Positions 6,908-15,333 are shown, numbered from the stretch's first letter. The stretch is DNA of 64,000 nucleotides from Sediminihaliea albiluteola (GCF_014077625.1 NZ_JACFXU010000013.1:1178001-1242000), one strand, 5' to 3'. Notes: generated by a model not told the origin, from the letters alone. Made by a program: numbers and translations.

Positions 6908-9681
6908 GCTAATTTTGCATATAAGGCCTCAGCTGCTGCGCGCTCAGAGAACTCTTTATCGCTAGCAAGTAGCTTTTTAAGTAGTTCACGTGCAGTCACT
7001 TCATCCCCGGCAGCGAGCTCTACTTGTGCACTGTGATACTGAAACTCAGGAACCTCTGGAGACTCTGCCAGCAACTTAGAAAATATAGACCTAGCTTCTC
7101 CATACTTTCCATTGCTGCTCAGCACCATGGCCAAGGTATCCTGCACGGCAGCAGACTTACCCTCAGTTTGCTGAACTGCAGCACGCGCATATTCCAGGGC
7201 GCGCGCCGGTTGCTCGTCACGCAGCATCCAAGCCAAGTTATTTAAGGCCACCACATTATTGCTGTCTACATTAAGCACCGCGCTAAACTGCTCCATAGCA
7301 TCTCCAGCGCTTCCCGCTAAGCGGAAGCGTTCAGCTAAGAGCAAGCGCGGAGCCACGTCAGCTGGATGCTGATCAACCCAAGACTCTAAAGTGTCTTTTG
7401 CTAGGCTTTCATTACGCATCAGCAGATGCTGCTGTACCAAATTCATCAGCGTGCTGACACTGGGCTGATCCGCATGCATTTGTTGCAAAATACTGAGTGC
7501 TTCACCCGACTTACCATCTAAGTTCGCGGCGGCTGCTTGTAACTGCAATACCTGCGGACTCCCCGGCGCCAGCCGCAAGGCCTCCGTAAGATGTTGATTG
7601 AAACTTTCGCGATCAGCTTGAGTGTATGCGTAGCGGGCCATCGATAACTGCAGGCCTGGATCTTCAGGATTGAGTTCTAAGGCACTATTTAATGCACTGA
7701 CCATCCCTTCTTTATCACCCAAGCCCTCTGATACCGCAGCTAACACTCGATAGTCAGCCACACGAGGTTGGTCGATCAACTTGAAGAGTTTTTGCAGCTG
7801 CTGCTTAGCTTGCTCCAACTCACCCTGCTGCAATCTTGCCAAAGCCATGGTCCTGAGCACTGCTGGGTTATCCATATACTGTGGTTCCAGACCAGTGAAG
7901 GCACTAGCCACATTCTCGACCTGTTGATTACTCAAGTAATATCGAGCTATCAACAAGCGCGCTTGTAAGTATTGCGGCTTAGCACTACGTGCCCGCTCAA
8001 GGAAAGTGAGCATAGTCTCAAAATCACCTTGGTATGCGCTCACTGCTGCGTGTGCCATCAAACTTGGCACAAAGTCCCGGTGTTCTGCCAGCACCACTTC
8101 GTAATAGCGTTTAGCGGCAGCATAGTCCTGCTCAGCAAAGGCCAGCGTCGCCAGCGCGTGGTTAGCAGAGGGGTTGCCCGGCTCTAACACATCCGCCCTT
8201 TCAAATGCTTGCTTGGCCGATGCTTTATCTCTCAATGCAAACTGCGAACGGCCAATTAACAGCCACGGTTCAGGCTGTTCTGGCGCGCGGTCACGGTAAG
8301 CCTGCGCCGCCTCAAGGGCTTTTTTATTCTCGCCCTCTTGCAGCAATGCAGCCACCAGAACAGCATCAGCACTACCCGACTCCGGTGCCATTTCAATGGC
8401 CTGCTCTAAGAGATTAAATCCTTCCTGCTCACGTCCAGCGCTGAGGTAGCCAGCCCCTAAACGCATTTGAGCCGAGGCCGAGCCAGGCTCTAAACGCGCT
8501 ACCTCGGATAAGACATCCAGCGCCTCATCCATGCGCTGTTGACTGACCAGTGAGTTGGCAAGAATATTTAACAGGTCACTGTTGCCTGGCGTCTCTTCGA
8601 GCATCTGGCGAACCAGCTGTTCAGCCTTGTCCGCCTCGCCGAACCTAACCCACATCTCGGCCATGAAGCGATTACCGATAGGGTTGCTGTTATCAAGCTC
8701 GTAGAAATCTTTGATGTGACGGTAAGCCAAGTTATGATCACCGAGCTGAGCCTGAGTTAAGCCCATGTAAAGTAACACGCCCGGAATATCAAACTTTATT
8801 GGCTCGGCAATTAACAGCGCCGATAATGCCTCTGGGTAATTACCCGCATAAAACTCCACGAGCCCTAGAGCATAATTAACTCGAGGGGACTGGGGTACAT
8901 TATTTAGTAGTACTTTCAGGTCATTGCGCGCGGCATCAAAGGCTTGCTGCTGAATATTGACAAAAACTCGCTTAAGACGATATCCCAACAACTCAGGGTT
9001 GAGCTCAATCGCACGGCTATAATAATTAGCTGCGTCTGCGGGATTACTGGACTGTACTACATCACCCAGTAGAGCCCAGGCCAACCCATAGTCCGGGGCT
9101 TGCTCAGTCAAGGCGAGTAAATGATCACGTGCCGTCGCTAGCTCGCCATTGCGAGCAGCTAGCATAGCTTCCACATACTTTACGTAAGTGCTATCAGGCG
9201 CTAAAGCCAAGGAAGTTGCTAGGCGCCGCTGAGCGACAGCCAACTGTCCCTGCTGCATCTCAGCCATAGCTTTGGCGGCTAACACTGCCCCACGGCTACT
9301 ATCGGAGAGCCCCTCTAACTCGATCGCCTGCACATCTTGTAAGCGCCCTAAAGAAACCCAGGCTTGAGCAAGCAGAGGCAGTACGCGATCACGCTGCTCG
9401 TCACTTGCTCGATCGATAACCCGACCTAATTCTTTTTCCGCCGCCTCTAAATCACCGGCCTGGAAGTGCAGCTCACCGAGCAGCAGCCTAGCCTCCATAT
9501 TCGATGGGTTTTGACGCACTGCATTTTTTAGTTGGATAACAGCAGCCGCACTGTCACCTGCAGACAAATTCTGACCTGCCCGTTCAAGATACTCGGCATC
9601 TGAAATATCGCTTGAGCAAGCAAGCAAAGATAAAACAAACACTATCATTAAGGCTGCTGAAGCCGATCGCTTATAGCTCAT
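6895..9681 (-). CDS. prsT: TPR-repeat lipoprotein PrsT of the PEP-CTERM system
   Basis: 928 residues. The N-terminus is a lipoprotein signal (VLSLLACSSD, lipobox LLAC). The remainder is tandem tetratricopeptide-like helices, visible as recurring patterns of the type L-x3-A-x6-A-x8-P through to the C-terminus. Size and layout match the PrsT family, which regularly accompanies PrsK/PrsR. It is presumably anchored in the envelope as a scaffold for EPS export or protein sorting; the exact job is unknown. The ATG at 9681 has AAGGAAG upstream. The gene is convergent with prsR, which is the family's usual neighbour. I see no internal frameshift. The last ~200 residues keep the repeat pattern, so the protein looks complete. 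Confidence 0.92.
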   Translation of the reverse strand: MSYKRSASAALMIVFVLSLLACSSDISDAEYLERAGQNLSAGDSAAAVIQLKNAVRQNPSNMEARLLLGELHFQAGDLEAAEKELGRVIDRASDEQRDRVLPLLAQAWVSLGRLQDVQAIELEGLSDSSRGAVLAAKAMAEMQQGQLAVAQRRLATSLALAPDSTYVKYVEAMLAARNGELATARDHLLALTEQAPDYGLAWALLGDVVQSSNPADAANYYSRAIELNPELLGYRLKRVFVNIQQQAFDAARNDLKVLLNNVPQSPRVNYALGLVEFYAGNYPEALSALLIAEPIKFDIPGVLLYMGLTQAQLGDHNLAYRHIKDFYELDNSNPIGNRFMAEMWVRFGEADKAEQLVRQMLEETPGNSDLLNILANSLVSQQRMDEALDVLSEVARLEPGSASAQMRLGAGYLSAGREQEGFNLLEQAIEMAPESGSADAVLVAALLQEGENKKALEAAQAYRDRAPEQPEPWLLIGRSQFALRDKASAKQAFERADVLEPGNPSANHALATLAFAEQDYAAAKRYYEVVLAEHRDFVPSLMAHAAVSAYQGDFETMLTFLERARSAKPQYLQARLLIARYYLSNQQVENVASAFTGLEPQYMDNPAVLRTMALARLQQGELEQAKQQLQKLFKLIDQPRVADYRVLAAVSEGLGDKEGMVSALNSALELNPEDPGLQLSMARYAYTQADRESFNQHLTEALRLAPGSPQVLQLQAAAANLDGKSGEALSILQQMHADQPSVSTLMNLVQQHLLMRNESLAKDTLESWVDQHPADVAPRLLLAERFRLAGSAGDAMEQFSAVLNVDSNNVVALNNLAWMLRDEQPARALEYARAAVQQTEGKSAAVQDTLAMVLSSNGKYGEARSIFSKLLAESPEVPEFQYHSAQVELAAGDEVTARELLKKLLASDKEFSERAAAEALYAKLAAAD

Positions 9682-9860
9682 TGTTACTTCCTTTTCGACC
9701 CTGTACCAAGGTGAATTACTGCTATTATCTATTGGTGAATGCGCTCACCTTTGTAGCAAACACTATGACTAAGCGACGCATACTCTCTCTGCTTAATTAC
9801 TAACCAATTTACGCAGTTGTGCACACAAAAAGAAGCCCGAGCAGCAAGCCCAGTGTGCAC

Positions 9861-9876
9861 TGGGTCACAGTTTGCT
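9861..9876 (+). promoter_or_regulatory. Possible sigma-54 promoter of the nitroreductase-fold gene
   Basis: TGGGTCA-CAGT-TTGCT has GG and GC separated by exactly 10 bases and a perfect -12 box, but a weak -24 box. The start site would be near 9887, about 25 bases before the ATG at 9912. An inverted repeat, CCCAGTG-TG-CACTGGG (9849-9864), overlaps its 5' end. The dyad found upstream of the two better sigma-54 promoters is absent here. Confidence 0.3.
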
Positions 9877-9911
9877 CAATAGCTAGCGATTATTCGCTCA
9901 AAGGACACACT

Positions 9912-10979
9912 ATGCCTACAAAGCAGGCCTTAGCTGAACTTGTCAAACTGATCGCTCGAGCACCATCTGCGGACAATAGCCAACCTTGGAAAATCAGCCA
10001 TGAGTCGCAGGACTTGCGGCTATCCTACGATAGTGCCCGCGTTGCTGGAAAAACCTTTGCTGCCGATCACCCGGCAACTTTATTGGCGATAGGCGCTGCC
10101 GTTGAGCATGGCATGCAAGGAGCTAGTGATTGGGGCATGGAACCACAACTCCGGCTACCTGAGGAACAACCAGATCAGAGCGGCAACTACGCTTGGATCC
10201 GCATTTCTAATAACAGCCAGCATGAAGTCTCTGCTGAACAGCACAATTGCTACCAGCGCCACACTAACCGCTGCGCTTACCACTCGACAGCATTGGCGGC
10301 ACAACTCTTAAGCCAGCTTGCCCAAATGACTGAAGGACAAGCGCAATGCCAAATAATAGAACACCCTGAGACGATTAGAGAAGCTAGCAAACTGGTCAAG
10401 CTTGCGACACAGATACGTTTTCAGCGGCAGGATGCTCACCGCATGCTCATTGACAGTATTCGCTTAAGCCCTGCAGAAGCAGCCACTGGCGATGGTCTAG
10501 ACCTCGCCACCCTAGGCCTGCCGCCCGGGGGGGGACTGTTTCTAAAAGCAATTGCAAACTGGCAGCGTATGACCTACCTAAACCGCTTCGGTTTGTTTCG
10601 CTTGCTCGCCAGCATTGACGCAGCGCCTGTCGCTAAAGGACCTGCCTTAATAGCCATTACTGGCACTAATGATAAGCGCGGCGCTTTTGATGCCGGACGC
10701 TTAGTGACAAGGATCTGGACTGAACTGAACGTACAGGGTATTGCTGTACACCCGAACTATGTCATATCGGATCAGCTGCACCAACACAAAAATCAACACT
10801 TAGCTCTGCACTTGCAGAGGAAAGCCACTGAACTGCAACGCAGCTGTGACAAGCTTTTCAACTTAAGTGAAAACACGACTCTACACATGCTGTTACGGGT
10901 GGGCTATCCAAAACAAGGGGCAGTCCTCTCCCAACGACTGCCATTAAAAGCAGTTTTCGACTCAAGCGCTAATACCTAG
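9912..10979 (+). CDS. Nitroreductase-fold flavoprotein of the PEP-CTERM locus
   Basis: 355 residues counting from ATG 9912, which has AAGGA six bases upstream; the frame is open for 31 more codons upstream but without a better start. The N-terminal motif APSADNSQPW (residues 17-26) is the FMN-binding signature of Acg/nitroreductase-like proteins. RHTNRCAYHS and a GVAVHP-like block (GIAVHP) near residue 275 are further family features. It is expected to bind FMN and reduce an unknown substrate in the cytosol. The last 18 bases overlap the convergent ThiF gene. Its neighbours (E1-like enzyme, LuxI-fold acyltransferase) suggest a shared pathway. The substrate is unknown, and the middle region (residues ~120-230) is divergent enough that activity cannot be taken for granted. 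Confidence 0.7.
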   Translation: MPTKQALAELVKLIARAPSADNSQPWKISHESQDLRLSYDSARVAGKTFAADHPATLLAIGAAVEHGMQGASDWGMEPQLRLPEEQPDQSGNYAWIRISNNSQHEVSAEQHNCYQRHTNRCAYHSTALAAQLLSQLAQMTEGQAQCQIIEHPETIREASKLVKLATQIRFQRQDAHRMLIDSIRLSPAEAATGDGLDLATLGLPPGGGLFLKAIANWQRMTYLNRFGLFRLLASIDAAPVAKGPALIAITGTNDKRGAFDAGRLVTRIWTELNVQGIAVHPNYVISDQLHQHKNQHLALHLQRKATELQRSCDKLFNLSENTTLHMLLRVGYPKQGAVLSQRLPLKAVFDSSANT

Positions 10980-11825
10980 TTTGCGCCGCGCTATCGCTAA
11001 TAAGAGTCGCTGCAATAGGTTGTTGTTGCCTCCGGGACGCCAAGTATTCACTAAGCGGTTGCGGTAGGCATCAAAGTGCAAGCCACGGGGAGCAAGCGGC
11101 ACTCGCCCACGTCCCAGCAGCAACTTCAAGCCTTGAGTAGCCGCCATCCCAGCACAAAGCTCACAAGCCATCGCGGTTGAAGGTCCGCGCTGCTCAGCAA
11201 AATTGACCCGCTCGGGATCTGCCAAGTATTTCATCTGGAGCATGCGCGGGGACAAGCCTAAGAGAAAACGGATGGCTTGCTCTTCTGGACTCTGACCCTC
11301 TAATTGAAAGTAATCCTCAAAACTCATTCCACCTGGGGCAAAGGCCAAAAATGCCACCCCCATACCAAGCGGTGCCGCTGTAATGGCTGGTATCCCCTTA
11401 GCCTCACAGGCAGCAAAAACGGCGCGACGCACATCCAGCACAAAAAAATCTAAAGCGTCGACATACAAATCGACCCCTTCAAGAAACTTATCAATATTGC
11501 TTTGCTGAACGCCATGAGGAAACTCGGTCAAATGTAAACCCGGATTGACGCCTCGAGCTAACTCTGCCATCACCTCAAGCTTGTTGCGCCCCAAGCTTGC
11601 AACTGTGGCCCCTGCCTGGCGATTAAAGTTGGCCAACTCATACTGGTCCATGTCCGCAATATGAAACTGACCAACACCAAGGCGGGCCAGTGTCAGCAGA
11701 TGACTGCCACCCACCCCACCCATACCTGCGATGGCGACACGGCTGCTTTGCAAGCGTCGCTGCTCGTCTTCAGTTACCCAGCCCAAATTGCGAGAGAATG
11801 CTTCGCTATAATCGAAATCAAGCAT
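10962..11825 (-). CDS. ThiF/MoeB-like E1 adenylating enzyme
   Basis: 287 residues. The nucleotide-binding loop GMGGVGG (34-40), the acidic pair in HIADMDQYE, the FNRQ arginine finger and the APLGMG block are all present, so ATP-dependent adenylation of a carboxyl group is likely. Canonical MoeB/ThiF enzymes have two CxxC pairs for zinc; only one (CELC, in the C-terminal third) is visible here. The gene overlaps the upstream acyltransferase gene by 8 bases, so the two are translationally coupled. No ubiquitin-like or ThiS/MoaD-like carrier gene lies nearby, so the adenylated partner is unknown. It could be a peptide C-terminus or a free acid. Thiamin or molybdopterin synthesis is unlikely in this context. 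Confidence 0.8.
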   Translation of the reverse strand: MLDFDYSEAFSRNLGWVTEDEQRRLQSSRVAIAGMGGVGGSHLLTLARLGVGQFHIADMDQYELANFNRQAGATVASLGRNKLEVMAELARGVNPGLHLTEFPHGVQQSNIDKFLEGVDLYVDALDFFVLDVRRAVFAACEAKGIPAITAAPLGMGVAFLAFAPGGMSFEDYFQLEGQSPEEQAIRFLLGLSPRMLQMKYLADPERVNFAEQRGPSTAMACELCAGMAATQGLKLLLGRGRVPLAPRGLHFDAYRNRLVNTWRPGGNNNLLQRLLLAIARRKLGISA

Positions 11826-12654
11826 GACTTAGGCCCCAAGTGCCAAACAGGGCTTGCAAGCCCAAACGAGGCTGTCGCCTTAGGCTCTCAAGCTCAGCCC
11901 TTTCTTTTAATAACTTGGACGCCGACCAACTCTCGCTAAAATCAGCGTGGATTGCCTGATATAAAGCACTTAACTCAGGGGCCATGTGAGCCACCACATC
12001 AGCTGAGTCAATTGTATAAGGTGCGCGCCAACCGTGATAATCGATTTCGCTACCCGCAGCCACAAAATGAATACCTGAGCGCGATAACAGGCGAGGCAAG
12101 AAAGGCTCCATCATGGCAAACACGCGATTTCTCCCTGTCAATTCGGCCAGCGCTGTAGCCGAAAGATAGGCCGCAACGGCAATCAGCGAGAAGCTGCGTT
12201 TCTCTCGCAAGCTATAGTCAATTCCCGAAGGTTCACCAAAACGAGTTTGGTCCTCCCCTGCACGCCGACGAAAGTCACTATCTACAGCCAAACGAGAAAT
12301 CTCACAGGATCTATTGCGGTTGTCATCGAGTAAGGCCAGCGCCGAGGCATCCAGTGCTTGCCCACAGAACGTTTCCAGCGGCAGTGGCCGCCCCGGGGTG
12401 GTTTCAACTAAACGCACACAGCCTGCAGCTCGCCCCGTAGACCTGTGGGTGATCAAACAGTGGTGAGAAGCACTATCAAAGCTATCGCTTTCAAATTCAT
12501 CAGCAAAGCGAGATTTCGGCTCGTAGCCAAACTCCTCACAATACACCCGGTAGCGAATGTGAAAGCAACGTTGAATATCTTCAGCACTACTTGCGATACT
12601 GACGGCAAAGAAGCGACGAAAATCATCAACTAATAAAGTTTTGCCCTCAGACAT
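11818..12654 (-). CDS. PEP-CTERM/exosortase-associated LuxI-fold acyltransferase
   Basis: 278 residues from ATG 12654, preceded by GGAGGGCGG; an upstream in-frame start at 12678 is less likely. The fold is that of autoinducer synthases. It shows the HIRYRVYCEEFGYE N-terminal block (32-45), acidic DEFESDSFD (52-60), GCVRLV with Arg81, and the CEISRLAV motif (Glu118, Ser120, Arg121) that in LuxI proteins binds the acyl donor and substrate. Family members recur with PEP-CTERM systems and are believed to transfer an acyl group to a small amine or amino acid. It is coupled by overlap to the ThiF-like gene. No dedicated AHL receptor lies beside it, so the product may be a structural or lipid intermediate and not a signal. 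Confidence 0.82.
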   Translation of the reverse strand: MSEGKTLLVDDFRRFFAVSIASSAEDIQRCFHIRYRVYCEEFGYEPKSRFADEFESDSFDSASHHCLITHRSTGRAAGCVRLVETTPGRPLPLETFCGQALDASALALLDDNRNRSCEISRLAVDSDFRRRAGEDQTRFGEPSGIDYSLREKRSFSLIAVAAYLSATALAELTGRNRVFAMMEPFLPRLLSRSGIHFVAAGSEIDYHGWRAPYTIDSADVVAHMAPELSALYQAIHADFSESWSASKLLKERAELESLRRQPRLGLQALFGTWGLSHA

Positions 12655-12753
12655 AGTACCGCCCTCCAAGCTTGGCATACCTGCCGAAGCTAATAATCGT
12701 GCAGCTGCTCCGCTTAAGACTAGTCCCGCAGAGCATTAGCGTAAAGAAAATAC

Positions 12754-13275
12754 TCACCGAGTCCGAAGCCTGGCAACAATATCGTCGGCAAGATTTTCGA
12801 TCGCGGGAATTAATGACTGATAAACCACCTCAAAACCAGCTTGCGCACCAAAGTATGGGTCAGGCACATCCAAAGACTCAGCTCCTGGCACAAAAGATAG
12901 CAAGGCTTTAACTTCTGCCTGAGCGGAACTAGGACAGCTCTTTTGCAGTTCTGTGAGTACCGCCTCATCTAAAGCCAGCACATAGTCGAAGTACATAAAG
13001 TCGCTTGCTGCGAGGGGACGAGAGCGCAAGCCTGCAATATCAATAGCCCTGCCTGCCAAGGCCCGCACAGCGCGCGGATCTGGCGCTCGGCCCGACATCG
13101 ACACCTCGGTCCCCGCCGACTCGACTCGTATCACTGAACTTAAGCCCCGCACTCGCAAGTAGTGCTGAAGCATGCCCTGCGCCATAGGTGAGCGGCAGAG
13201 ATTCGCCTTGCATACAAACATGACACTGCACTTAGCAGGGAAAAACAGCCACTTAGCTCTTTGAAAAAATTGCAT
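12754..13275 (-). CDS. Low-molecular-weight protein tyrosine phosphatase
   Basis: 173 residues. The phosphate loop VCKANLCRSPMAQG has the CX5R-S signature, and the general-acid loop DVPDPYFG is near the C-terminus. In EPS loci such Wzb-like enzymes remove phosphate from the tyrosine kinase that controls polysaccharide export. The loop has Ala where most family members have Gly (CxGNxCR), a mild change. About 12 residues precede the core, longer than usual, so the start could be internal. It follows the protease gene by four bases, so the two are probably translated together. No bacterial tyrosine kinase is visible in the window; one would be expected further left. The role in EPS control is inference from position. 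Confidence 0.83.
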   Translation of the reverse strand: MQFFQRAKWLFFPAKCSVMFVCKANLCRSPMAQGMLQHYLRVRGLSSVIRVESAGTEVSMSGRAPDPRAVRALAGRAIDIAGLRSRPLAASDFMYFDYVLALDEAVLTELQKSCPSSAQAEVKALLSFVPGAESLDVPDPYFGAQAGFEVVYQSLIPAIENLADDIVARLRTR

Positions 13276-13279
13276 TAGC

Positions 13280-14044
13280 TTAGGGCTCCAGCAAGGCGTT
13301 TAAATAACGCACCGGTACAGCAAAACTAATGCGGGACGGCAACTTGCTATCCGACAAGGGACTACTTGCACTGAGACTGCCCTGCACCACCGCCACCACT
13401 TTACCCTTTTCAATGTCATACACTGGACTGCCGCTCTGCCCCGGTAACACCTCAGCATCCAACTGATAAGTCATATAACCTGATTTGCGCGCGCGTAGCT
13501 GCATCGCCGATAAATTTTCAGCCGAGCGCACGGGGCGTGCTGCAGGCACTATCGCAGATACCATACCGCGGTGGGTCACGGGATAGATCCCTCCCAAGAT
13601 ACCTGTTGGAAAGCCGGTAAAGGCCACTGAGCGACCCGGCGCCAATAAGGCTCCATCAGCTAGACTCAGACCATGTAAATTGCCAGCGCCGACAAGCTCT
13701 AATATTGCCAGATCATGGCTGCGGTCTACCTGGGCTAGCTGAGCTGCGTATGCGCGCACCTCCTGACCTTGACCAGCAAAAACCACCAGCGTCTCTGTTG
13801 GCCCAAGCTCATTATCAACTACGTGCCAACTGCTGGCGACCCGCCCACCACCTTCCAGTACAAAGCCGCTGCCAAAAAAACGTACCGGGCCTTGGCTTCC
13901 CCGCTGCGGCAAACTTTTAGTGAGCGCGCCGATGCCCACTACTGATGATGCTACTCTAGCTACAAGCTCATCTATTTCCTGAGCCTGCAAACTACTTGGG
14001 ACTGCTGCACCGAGCAGAATGCTCAATAGGACAATCACTCGCAT
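13280..14044 (-). CDS. Exported trypsin-like serine protease
   Basis: 254 residues from ATG 14044; a TTG directly before it is ignored. A Sec signal peptide (VIVLLSILLGAAVPSSLQA) ends about residue 21. The catalytic triad of the chymotrypsin fold is visible: His in ASSWHVVDN, Asp in RSHDLAILEL and Ser in LPGQSGSPVYD. No PDZ domain follows, so it is not a DegP-type enzyme. It should act in the periplasm or outside the cell. It heads an operon with the tyrosine phosphatase and lies beside the PEP-CTERM gene, which suggests processing of envelope or sorted proteins. Its target is unknown. It is not an exosortase, which is a polytopic membrane cysteine protease. Confidence 0.8.
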   Translation of the reverse strand: MRVIVLLSILLGAAVPSSLQAQEIDELVARVASSVVGIGALTKSLPQRGSQGPVRFFGSGFVLEGGGRVASSWHVVDNELGPTETLVVFAGQGQEVRAYAAQLAQVDRSHDLAILELVGAGNLHGLSLADGALLAPGRSVAFTGFPTGILGGIYPVTHRGMVSAIVPAARPVRSAENLSAMQLRARKSGYMTYQLDAEVLPGQSGSPVYDIEKGKVVAVVQGSLSASSPLSDSKLPSRISFAVPVRYLNALLEP

Positions 14045-14136
14045 CAAACTTTCACCCCCAGCCTAATCATGGCCAATACATGTATTAACAATATGCCAGC
14101 ATCACGCTAAAGCTATAAATTTATTGCTGAGAATAA

Positions 14137-14160
14137 AAAACCACCCAGAGGGGTGGTTTT
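14137..14160. terminator. Rho-independent terminator of the PEP-CTERM gene
   Basis: A perfect 10-bp stem, AAAACCACCC / GGGTGGTTTT, with loop AGAG. On the minus strand the stem ends in a T-rich tail (TTTTTTATTC), as expected for a terminator of the gene ending at 14205. It could work in both directions. Confidence 0.85.
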
Positions 14161-14204
14161 AGTATTTCACTCGGCCTAAGCCAAGTGGAAGTTAGTACTA
14201 AAGC

Positions 14205-15125
14205 TTAGGCTTTAGACTGACCGCGACGGCGGCGTGTAAAACCTACACCTAGTAAGCCTAGCCCCATCAGTGCAAGGATTGAGGGCTCGGCAACTTCTCG
14301 AGCTGAAAGCTTCATGTCAAAGTGAAACTCGTTGGATTGATTCTCCTGAGTCTGCAAACCGATACAACCGGGGCCGACACCCACTTGCGCACAAGCACTG
14401 GCAGGCAGTGGCATGAGACCGTTACCGTCCAGTAGCACCTCGAAGGTGTACTTATAACCAGCTTGAACAAAGCTAAATGATAACTGCTCTGGGTTCAGCA
14501 CCAAGAACACATCATCGCATTCTGAGACAGAGGCGTCGAAACACCCGCCTTGGTTAGGCGTCTCAAAAAAGTCAATGTTGATCAGACTCGGGTTAACTGG
14601 AGGGTTAACTGTCAAGCTAGTGAAGTCGTTCGCTGCATTGGCTTGAGCGAGCCCGAACCACTGAGTCAATGTAACGGTATCGAGTGTTGAACCGGTAATA
14701 GGGAAGTTGTCATGAGTGTAAGTACTGCCGCCAACAATATCGGCATACAGACCACCGCCCTGATCGGTCAGTGCAAACTGGGTACGCATCCCATCAAAGG
14801 TTGTGGTGTTGGCACCTTCAACAGCCACTGTATCGCCATCAGCTGCTTCGATTGAGCCCATTGCACCATTTGTAATACTGAGCGCGCTCTGGTTTGCTTC
14901 GTTACCCCAGGCGATTTTTGAGTAGCCCTCTACGCCACCAAAGTTTGCTGGGTTGACCACCATTGGTCCTTCCTGAGTTGGGACTGGATTGCCATTCACA
15001 AGCAAGGCGTTTTCCCACATAGAGAGAAGAGCCCAGTCCCAATCGGTAACCAGCGCTGCGTTAGCCTGCGCTGATAATGCTAGCGCCGAGCCAACGGCGA
15101 CTGCTTTAGCAAAAGTAAGTTTCAT
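14205..15125 (-). CDS. THxN-type PEP-CTERM sorted surface protein
   Basis: 306 residues. It has a Sec signal peptide (AVAVGSALALSAQANA), a secreted middle part, and a C-terminal sorting tag made of EVAEPS, a 15-residue hydrophobic segment (ILALMGLGLLGVGF) and the basic tail TRRRRGQSKA. The middle carries TYTHDNFPI, the THxN signature of a known PEP-CTERM subfamily. Such proteins are cut by exosortase and released or attached to the EPS matrix. The tag reads V-A-E-P-S where V-P-E-P-S is usual, so the first proline is replaced. It carries a sigma-54 promoter and a putative PrsR enhancer, a 5' leader of about 100 bases, a good ribosome site (GGAGAAGG) and its own terminator. Confidence 0.88.
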   Translation of the reverse strand: MKLTFAKAVAVGSALALSAQANAALVTDWDWALLSMWENALLVNGNPVPTQEGPMVVNPANFGGVEGYSKIAWGNEANQSALSITNGAMGSIEAADGDTVAVEGANTTTFDGMRTQFALTDQGGGLYADIVGGSTYTHDNFPITGSTLDTVTLTQWFGLAQANAANDFTSLTVNPPVNPSLINIDFFETPNQGGCFDASVSECDDVFLVLNPEQLSFSFVQAGYKYTFEVLLDGNGLMPLPASACAQVGVGPGCIGLQTQENQSNEFHFDMKLSAREVAEPSILALMGLGLLGVGFTRRRRGQSKA

Positions 15126-15234
15126 AATCCTTCTCCATTATATTTTGGGTAACTGTTGCGCGTAGCGCCCAGCAACCCTGTCTTCCTTAACCTGCCTCGT
15201 TCGAATGAGCGAGATCATCCTTCACAATAGATAA

Positions 15235-15250
15235 AGCAAGCTCAATGCCA
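15235..15250 (-). promoter_or_regulatory. Sigma-54 (-24/-12) promoter of the PEP-CTERM gene
   Basis: The minus strand reads TGGCATT-GAGC-TTGCT: TGGCA at -24, perfect TTGCT at -12, and 10 bases between GG and GC. Transcription would begin near 15224, leaving a leader of about 100 bases. It fits the presence of the sigma-54 activator PrsR. Confidence 0.8.
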
Positions 15251-15312
15251 AATATCATAAAAACAATATAAATCAGAATCTTACAAAAACAGCGGAAGGA
15301 CAAAATGTGCAT

Positions 15313-15333
15313 AGTGTTAAAGAAGCTGACAGT
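15313..15333. promoter_or_regulatory. Putative PrsR enhancer site (copy A)
   Basis: AGTGT-N11-ACAGT, 64 bases upstream of the -24 element at 15235-15250. It shares the 11-mer AAGCTGACAGT and the TGT(T/A)AAA half to its left with the site at 831-851. The other bases of this 315-bp divergent region (15126-15440) are AT-rich, with no further motif that I recognise. Confidence 0.5.

Noticed and set aside
14060-14075. A -24/-12-like sequence (TGGCCAT-N4-AGGCT) on the minus strand before the protease gene
   Set aside because: Spacing is right, but transcription would start within about 6 bases of the ATG and lose the ribosome site; -12 box is poor and no upstream dyad is present.
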